A stretch of 64,000 nt of DNA from Bacillus suaedaesalsae. Its GTDB lineage: Bacteria; Bacillota; Bacilli; Bacillales; SA4. Positions within the stretch are counted from its first letter, which is position 1; each line of letters begins with the position of its first letter. A program made the translations under genes and the position numbers. Positions 59,768 to 64,000 of this stretch are shown one piece after another. The stretch lies in contig NZ_JAFELM010000043.1 in NCBI RefSeq assembly GCF_016890225.1, forward strand, positions 124,001 to 188,000, written 5' to 3'. Under the pieces are notes generated by a model. It worked only from the letters and a program-made list of their open reading frames with translations, did not search any database and was not told the origin of the DNA.

Positions 59768-59801
59768 AAAAGAGTGTTATTCAAAGAATAGCGCTCTTTT
59801 T
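59768..59801 (+). terminator. Terminator after the aminopeptidase gene
   Basis: AAAGAGTGTTATTC pairs with GAATAGCGCTCTTT (G-T and T-G wobbles) followed by TTTT. The rest of the spacer to 60175 holds further hairpins, AAAGACGTCT/AGACGTCTTT (59908-59932) and TGCACT/AGTGCA, but no gene. Confidence 0.85.
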
Positions 59802-60175
59802 AGTTAGAATTGGTTCAACGGCTTTAGAATCTATTGAGTTGGTTCGCAAGTATAGTATGTATGGCTCATGTATTCCGATATAGACTTCAAATTACTCTGC
59901 AAATAAAAAAGACGTCTATAAAAGACGTCTTTGCGTATTGAGGCGAATGACTGCACTCCACATAGTGCATTTCGTATAAAACGAGCGTCGTTCGACTTAC
60001 ACAATTCAGCTCATCGCTCTATAACTATAGCATGTCTTATAAAAAATAACAATAAACTAAAATTTTCCTTTAAGCATAATTATTGATTTTCATTCCCCAT
60101 TCAGAAAGAATGGAAGTATAACAAAATAGTTAAGGTGAATTGTAATAGTAGTGAAAAAAATAATGGGGTGTATAG

Positions 60176-61150
60176 ATGAACCTGAAACCATTAAAGGGAC
60201 AACATCATGTTTCTGCCATTACGTCGAATGCTAGTCGTAATTATGAATTTTATACAAAAGTATTAGGAATGAGATTAGTAAAGAAAACGGTCAATCAGGA
60301 CGATACGTCAATGTATCATCTGTTTTATGCAGATGAAAGAGGGAATCCCGGTACTGATCTAACATTTTTTGAGATTCCTAGAGCTGGTCATACGTACTAT
60401 GGTACGAACAGCATTTCCACTACTTCATTACGTGTTCCAAAGGATGATTCGTTGCAGTTTTGGATGAGAAGATTTGATGAATTTGATGTTGAATATGAAG
60501 AAATTGATCAATATTCAGGTAGAGCGATGCTTCATTTTAAGGACTTTGAAGGACAGCGATTAGCGTTAGTTTCTGATGAACATAATTCAGGTGTAGCAGC
60601 TGGAGTACCATGGGAGCAAAGTCAAATCCCGATAGAGCATGCAATTCGCGGCTTAGGGCCGGTTATGTTAACGGTAAGTAACTTGAAAAATACATCACAA
60701 GTCATAACTAACATAATGGGATACCGTGAAATAGGACATTATGATATGAACGGAGGACAAGTTACCGTTTTTGAAACAGGCGAAGGTGGAACAGGGGCAG
60801 AGATTCATATTATAGAACGAGCTGATTTACCTAAAGAACGTCCCGGAAGAGGTAGTGTTCATCATGTAGCGTTCCGTGTAGAAAATGAAGAAGAGCTAAA
60901 GTTATGGGCACAATACTTGAAGGATGCACGAATTCCAAATTCGGGTTTTGTAGAAAGATATTACTTTAAATCTTTGTATTTTAGAGAGCCTAATGGGATA
61001 TTATTTGAGCTTGCAACTGATGGACCAGGTTTTGAAGGTGATGAACCTTTTGAAACGCTTGGTGAGCGGTTAGCTTTACCGCCTTATTTTGAGAATCAAC
61101 GAGAAAGTATTGAGGCGAAGCTGAAGCCTCTTGATACAAAAGAATTATAA
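60176..61150 (+). CDS. mhqO: Ring-cleaving dioxygenase, MhqO/YdfO-like (VOC family)
   Basis: 324 residues with two VOC halves. Metal ligands are His near the start (KGQHHVSAIT), His in GRGSVHHVAFRV and Glu in GILFELATDGPGF. The layout matches Bacillus MhqO/YdfO and related proteins that degrade or tolerate hydroquinones under MhqR control. ATG 60176 follows TAATGGGGTG. It is paired with an MhqD-like esterase 15 bases downstream. I did not see the MhqR operator palindrome upstream. Confidence 0.87.
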   Translation: MNLKPLKGQHHVSAITSNASRNYEFYTKVLGMRLVKKTVNQDDTSMYHLFYADERGNPGTDLTFFEIPRAGHTYYGTNSISTTSLRVPKDDSLQFWMRRFDEFDVEYEEIDQYSGRAMLHFKDFEGQRLALVSDEHNSGVAAGVPWEQSQIPIEHAIRGLGPVMLTVSNLKNTSQVITNIMGYREIGHYDMNGGQVTVFETGEGGTGAEIHIIERADLPKERPGRGSVHHVAFRVENEEELKLWAQYLKDARIPNSGFVERYYFKSLYFREPNGILFELATDGPGFEGDEPFETLGERLALPPYFENQRESIEAKLKPLDTKEL

Positions 61151-61165
61151 GTGGAGGAATCGACA

Positions 61166-61771
61166 ATGGAACATATTTTTGTCCAAGGTCAGGATGCAAA
61201 TGCACCTGTATTATTGCTTTTACACGGCACAGGAGGGAATGAGCGTGACTTATTGCCGCTAGCCAATATGATTGCTCCGCATGCTTCTGTTTTAGGCGTG
61301 AGAGGAAATGTATTAGAAAATGGGATGCCAAGATTTTTTAGAAGATTATCTGAAGGGGTTTTTGATGAAGAAGATCTCGTATTTCGCACGAAGGAATTAC
61401 AGCAGTTCTTGGATGAAATGGCAGAGAAGTACTTGTTTGATCGAAACAAATTAGTTGCACTAGGCTATTCAAACGGTGCAAACATTGCAGCGAGTCTGTT
61501 ATATCATTTTAAGAATACACTACGAGGTGCTATATTGTTCCATGCAATGGTTCCACTTAGAGGAATTGATGTTCTGGATTTATCAAACACACCAGTTTTT
61601 ATTGGTGCGGGGAAGTATGACCCACTTATTCCTAAAGCTGAAACGAGTGAACTAATTGAGGCGTTAAGAAAAGCAAACTCACCTGTTCAAGAGTTTTGGA
61701 CAGATGGTGGTCATGAATTAAGAAGAGAAGAAGTGGACGAAGCAAAAGATTGGTTTGAAAAGAAATTCTAA
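61166..61771 (+). CDS. mhqD: Carboxylesterase/phospholipase, MhqD/YodD-like
   Basis: 201 residues. Alpha/beta hydrolase of the phospholipase/carboxylesterase group: LLLHGTGGNERDLLPLA (oxyanion), nucleophile ALGYSNGANIAASL, acid near GAGKYDPLIP and histidine in TDGGHELRREE. MhqD homologues act in quinone/catechol stress. ATG 61166 is preferred (GGAGG eight bases away) over GTG 61151. It forms a two-gene operon with mhqO and ends at a bidirectional terminator. Confidence 0.87.
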   Translation: MEHIFVQGQDANAPVLLLLHGTGGNERDLLPLANMIAPHASVLGVRGNVLENGMPRFFRRLSEGVFDEEDLVFRTKELQQFLDEMAEKYLFDRNKLVALGYSNGANIAASLLYHFKNTLRGAILFHAMVPLRGIDVLDLSNTPVFIGAGKYDPLIPKAETSELIEALRKANSPVQEFWTDGGHELRREEVDEAKDWFEKKF

Positions 61772-61777
61772 TGCAAC

Positions 61778-61813
61778 AAAAATCCCTTGTCTAAATTTAG
61801 ATAAGGGATTTTT
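61778..61813. terminator. Bidirectional terminator after mhqD
   Basis: AAAAATCCCTTgTCTAAA and TTTAGAtAAGGGATTTTT are near-perfect complements, between convergent stops. Confidence 0.92.
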
Positions 61814-62747
61814 AAATTGCGTGAGATAAATGTATTAGTTTGTTTATGGTGTGGTCATCAAATATAATAACCTTTGAATTATGTCGATAATGCTCTTTGT
61901 AAGAGTCGACAAGGTTATTGAATAACTGCTGAAATAATTGGACATCAGAAGTAAGTTCTGGTGAAAATATCCCAGAGCGATTAATCACTACATTATCAAA
62001 TTTTTCTACTAAATGAGAGCTCTTTTTTAGAAATTTATACGCGTCTCTCATTCTTGAGATTTCAGTTAGTTGAGAGGAAATTGACTCAATATCTTGTTTT
62101 AAGTGATGCTTTACCAACCTATTTACCGCGATAGGGTCATAGCTTTCAATCTCATCTGAAATAAATTGTTTTACCATGATGAGATCAGACTGAATTGGCA
62201 TAGTATTAAAACTCATATATATTCTAAATGTATTGTAAGCATCGTACATTGGATTATGAGGTTCTCCATAAAACTCTAAGCCATAAAGCTTTAAAGCATT
62301 TTCAACCGAAAATTGACTTTTCGTTACTCGCTTTGCCATTACAGCCTGGAGGTCGACGTAGCGTTGTTCAATTTTTCGAATGGTTGCCTCAGGTGTAGCA
62401 TGAAATTCACTATCAAGCTTAAGTCTAGATAAGTCACTTTTTGACCAAGAGAAGAATTGTGTTTTCTTTACTCCACCGATCCACGTTAAAAACTCCTCTA
62501 ATACGTCTGGGAATGTTTTCGCTAGAGAAAGGTCATCATCTGTAATTCCGGTTAAGTTTTGGCAGAACCTGCTAAGAGGAGCGGAGTTTTTTGGCTTAAT
62601 GTATTGATCAAAACTTGTAAGAGAATGAGTATTCAGATCATATTTTACGGCACCTAGACGAATTGCCTCCATATCAGTAAACGACATCCCAGTATTCGAA
62701 CAAAGCATTTCAAAATCAAAGAACACATAGTGCTTTATTTCAGCCAT
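61812..62747 (-). CDS. DEDDh-type exonuclease domain protein
   Basis: 311 residues. An RNase T/DnaQ-like exonuclease domain: YVFFDFEMLC (D-x-E), SWSKSDLSRLKLD (second aspartate), and HNPMYDAYNTFRIY (H-x5-D). The C-terminal 100 residues are a helical extension of unknown role. Bacillus KapD-like proteins are similar. ATG 62747 is used; GGGAG is nine bases away, while the TTG nine bases upstream lacks spacing. Substrate, RNA or DNA, is unknown. Confidence 0.82.
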   Translation of the reverse strand: MAEIKHYVFFDFEMLCSNTGMSFTDMEAIRLGAVKYDLNTHSLTSFDQYIKPKNSAPLSRFCQNLTGITDDDLSLAKTFPDVLEEFLTWIGGVKKTQFFSWSKSDLSRLKLDSEFHATPEATIRKIEQRYVDLQAVMAKRVTKSQFSVENALKLYGLEFYGEPHNPMYDAYNTFRIYMSFNTMPIQSDLIMVKQFISDEIESYDPIAVNRLVKHHLKQDIESISSQLTEISRMRDAYKFLKKSSHLVEKFDNVVINRSGIFSPELTSDVQLFQQLFNNLVDSYKEHYRHNSKVIIFDDHTINKLIHLSHAI

Positions 62748-62989
62748 TCCTTCCAACTCCCTTCTGCAATAAAATTATAAAGGTTTTATGAGTTGGAGGA
62801 AATGGGGAATCATTTCCTTAGTATAAAATATCCAAATCTCAATGCGATAATATGTAGTATCGGTTCATAAGGAAAAAGAAACAAAGACAAATGTCAATGT
62901 CAGTGTTTACTATTACTACCTATCATTTACTAATGCACATAAATGTTTACTGCCATATAATCAAAAGATGTAAATAACACATTACACCT

Positions 62990-63230
62990 AAGCATAAAAC
63001 CATCCTGTTTTGTTCGTGACCACATAAAAAACTGAACAAATATAGAAGCGGAACGCCTATATACGACCCGAACGCCATGCTCATAACAAGCCTGAGACCG
63101 CGAGAAGGGAAGTTGCAGCAATCCACCTGGAGCAAGTTCAGGTTTTCTATACGGTTACGGCATGACGGGACTACATACAACACACACACAATTTTTACCT
63201 TACTCAGTTTAGAGTAGGGTTTCTTTTATT
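62990..63230 (+). ncRNA. Candidate structured non-coding RNA with terminator
   Basis: The 615-base gap 62748-63362 contains a GC-richer block with paired elements in order: TTTGTTC/GAACAAA (63009-63040), ATATAGaaGCG/CGCCTATAT (63040-63062), AAGCCTGA/TCAGGTTT (63088-63145) enclosing TTG/CAA, and a terminator CCTTACTC/GAGTAGGG (63198-63219) then TTTCTTTT. It matches none of SRP RNA, 6S, tmRNA, RNase P or T-box patterns that I could recall. Boundaries are approximate; no promoter is assigned. Confidence 0.45.
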
Positions 63231-63362
63231 TGTAATTCATAAGAAGATTTTAGACACATAATGGATTGTTTTTGAAACATGAATTCTGATATTGAATCAT
63301 AAGTAAGTGATCTTGAATTGAGGCATTTACATCCATAAATCAACGTATAAATCAAATCGCAC

Positions 63363-64000
63363 TTAATTTTGTTTACCTTCATAAGCCACCCATACAGGTT
63401 CACTAATTCGTGCTGATAATTCTAATACTTTTGACCTTACTCGTTTTGCTTCTGTACCTTGAAGTGGTGTAGGTTGATAATTGTTTCGAGATGAAACGGA
63501 AGAGATACTAAACGGGATGACGTTTACTTCTTTTTGGTCAAGTAACTCACCATCTTCAAAATGAAACACTTGCTGAAATACCATTGTGTCTTTATCACTT
63601 GGATTCCGATTGCCGCCAAACATGAAATTGCCAAGGCTATACACAATGAATTTTCCGTTATATTCTTCAATTCCTTGTAAAACATGAGGGTGATGTCCCA
63701 ACACTAAGTCTGCTCCACTATCAATAGTATAACGACCTAAAGACTTTTGTGTAGCATTTGGGACATAGCTTCGTTCTTCCCCCCAATGAAAATGTACTAA
63801 CACAATATGTGCACCTTGCCCACGCAAGGTGTCAATATCAGCTTTAATTTGGTTTCTTATTTCGTATGTATCATTCCATCCGTTATAACCTATTGCACCA
63901 ATCTTAATTCCTTTAACAGTTGAAAGGTGCTGATAGCCGTTACCAAAATATCCAACATTGTTTGCTTGTAGATTCGTAACCGTATCTTGAAAACCTTTCT
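63363..64000 (-). CDS. CapA family protein (poly-gamma-glutamate/capsule type), partial at right edge
   Basis: The reading frame continues to the window edge, so the start is missing; about 212 residues are seen. IGAIGYNGWNDTYEIRNQIKADIDTLRGQG and HIVLVHFHWGEERSYVPNATQKSLGRYTIDSGADLVLGHHPHVLQGIEEYNGKFIVYSLGNF is the calcineurin-like metal-site region of CapA/PgsA proteins. These are membrane-linked enzymes or receptors for capsule or gamma-glutamate polymers. Orientation points toward the spacer holding the candidate RNA. Confidence 0.9.
   Translation of the reverse strand, partial: KGFQDTVTNLQANNVGYFGNGYQHLSTVKGIKIGAIGYNGWNDTYEIRNQIKADIDTLRGQGAHIVLVHFHWGEERSYVPNATQKSLGRYTIDSGADLVLGHHPHVLQGIEEYNGKFIVYSLGNFMFGGNRNPSDKDTMVFQQVFHFEDGELLDQKEVNVIPFSISSVSSRNNYQPTPLQGTEAKRVRSKVLELSARISEPVWVAYEGKQN

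Noticed and set aside
59698-59883. 61-codon frame overlapping the end of the aminopeptidase gene
   Set aside because: Largely overlaps a certain gene in another frame and includes the terminator stem; no ribosome site.
59990-60175. MhqR operator ahead of mhqO
   Set aside because: The expected TATCTCGA...TCGAGATA palindrome is not present; only an unrelated CCATTC/GAATGG hairpin is seen.
62930-63403. Reverse-strand frames over the structured block, including one with hydrophobic stretches
   Set aside because: Cysteine/histidine-rich composition, no ribosome site, and they cover paired RNA-like elements and a terminator.
1-64000. CRISPR arrays, tRNA/rRNA genes, integrases, transposases, prophage modules
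   Set aside because: Looked for direct-repeat arrays, CCA-ending tRNA-like folds and recombinase motifs; none found.

Overview
The window reads as chromosome of a low-GC, endospore-forming member of the Bacillaceae. Supporting signs are strong AAGGAGG-type ribosome sites, many TTG starts, and a GerPA/GerPF germination protein, a SplA-domain protein and a Spo0E-like phosphatase. A YdjO cold-inducible protein, a YfiT bacillithiol-transferase homologue and a ydaO-type c-di-AMP riboswitch point the same way. I saw no rRNA, tRNA, CRISPR array or prophage module. The species cannot be named from sequence alone.

Positions 1-18085 form a coherent aromatic amino-acid catabolic island. It opens with the end of a thiolase gene, an enoyl-CoA hydratase, a PaaX-type regulator with a nested palindrome in front, a PaaY-like gamma-carbonic-anhydrase-fold protein and a nitronate monooxygenase. 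Next comes a three-gene ABC importer of the tryptophan/tyrosine type, whose promoter region carries three near-palindromes and a perfect CcpA (cre) site. After it lie an acyl-CoA thioesterase, a phenylalanine dehydrogenase and a complete 2-oxoacid dehydrogenase complex (E1 alpha, E1 beta, E2, E3). The island ends with 4-hydroxyphenylpyruvate dioxygenase, an aminotransferase, a flavin reductase, a fumarylacetoacetate hydrolase and homogentisate dioxygenase. The inferred logic is phenylalanine to phenylpyruvate to phenylacetyl-CoA (paa route), in parallel with tyrosine to hydroxyphenylpyruvate to homogentisate to central metabolites.

Positions 18200-36130 hold mixed housekeeping and accessory genes: an APH-fold kinase, a second-type MurG, a DUF2164 protein, a frameshifted cupin, a nucleotidyltransferase, endonuclease IV, MATE and MFS exporters, GNAT and NUDIX proteins, several lipoproteins, a secreted PHB-depolymerase-type esterase, and several very small proteins with strong ribosome sites. 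A Bacillus-type intergenic palindromic repeat lies inside the arms of a long terminator-like inverted repeat near 27 kb. A related, inverted copy lies near 41.6 kb.

Positions 36130-46700 include a type I toxin-antitoxin locus of the TxpA/BsrE kind, YfiT, release factor 3, a structured leader and the RNA-polymerase recycling factor HelD. These are followed by a membrane-anchored cupredoxin, a c-di-AMP riboswitch ahead of a KtrB-type potassium transporter, a secreted subtilisin-like protease and a germination protein.

Positions 46700-64000 carry a MutS2-like ATPase without an Smr domain, a DUF421 protein, and a cold-shock gene with a long hairpin in its leader. Further along are YdjO, oligoendopeptidase F, SIMPL and SplA-domain proteins, MYG1, Spo0E, a perfect-core Fur box just ahead of a possible small RNA, a LysM-CAP protein, an M29 aminopeptidase, an MhqO/MhqD-like pair, a DEDDh exonuclease, a structured intergenic region with its own terminator, and the start-truncated end of a CapA-family gene.

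At least two genes (the cupin at 20.5 kb and the zinc-finger membrane protein at 33.4 kb), and perhaps a third at 44.1 kb, appear broken by one missing A/T in a short homopolymer. This could be real decay or a systematic sequencing error.
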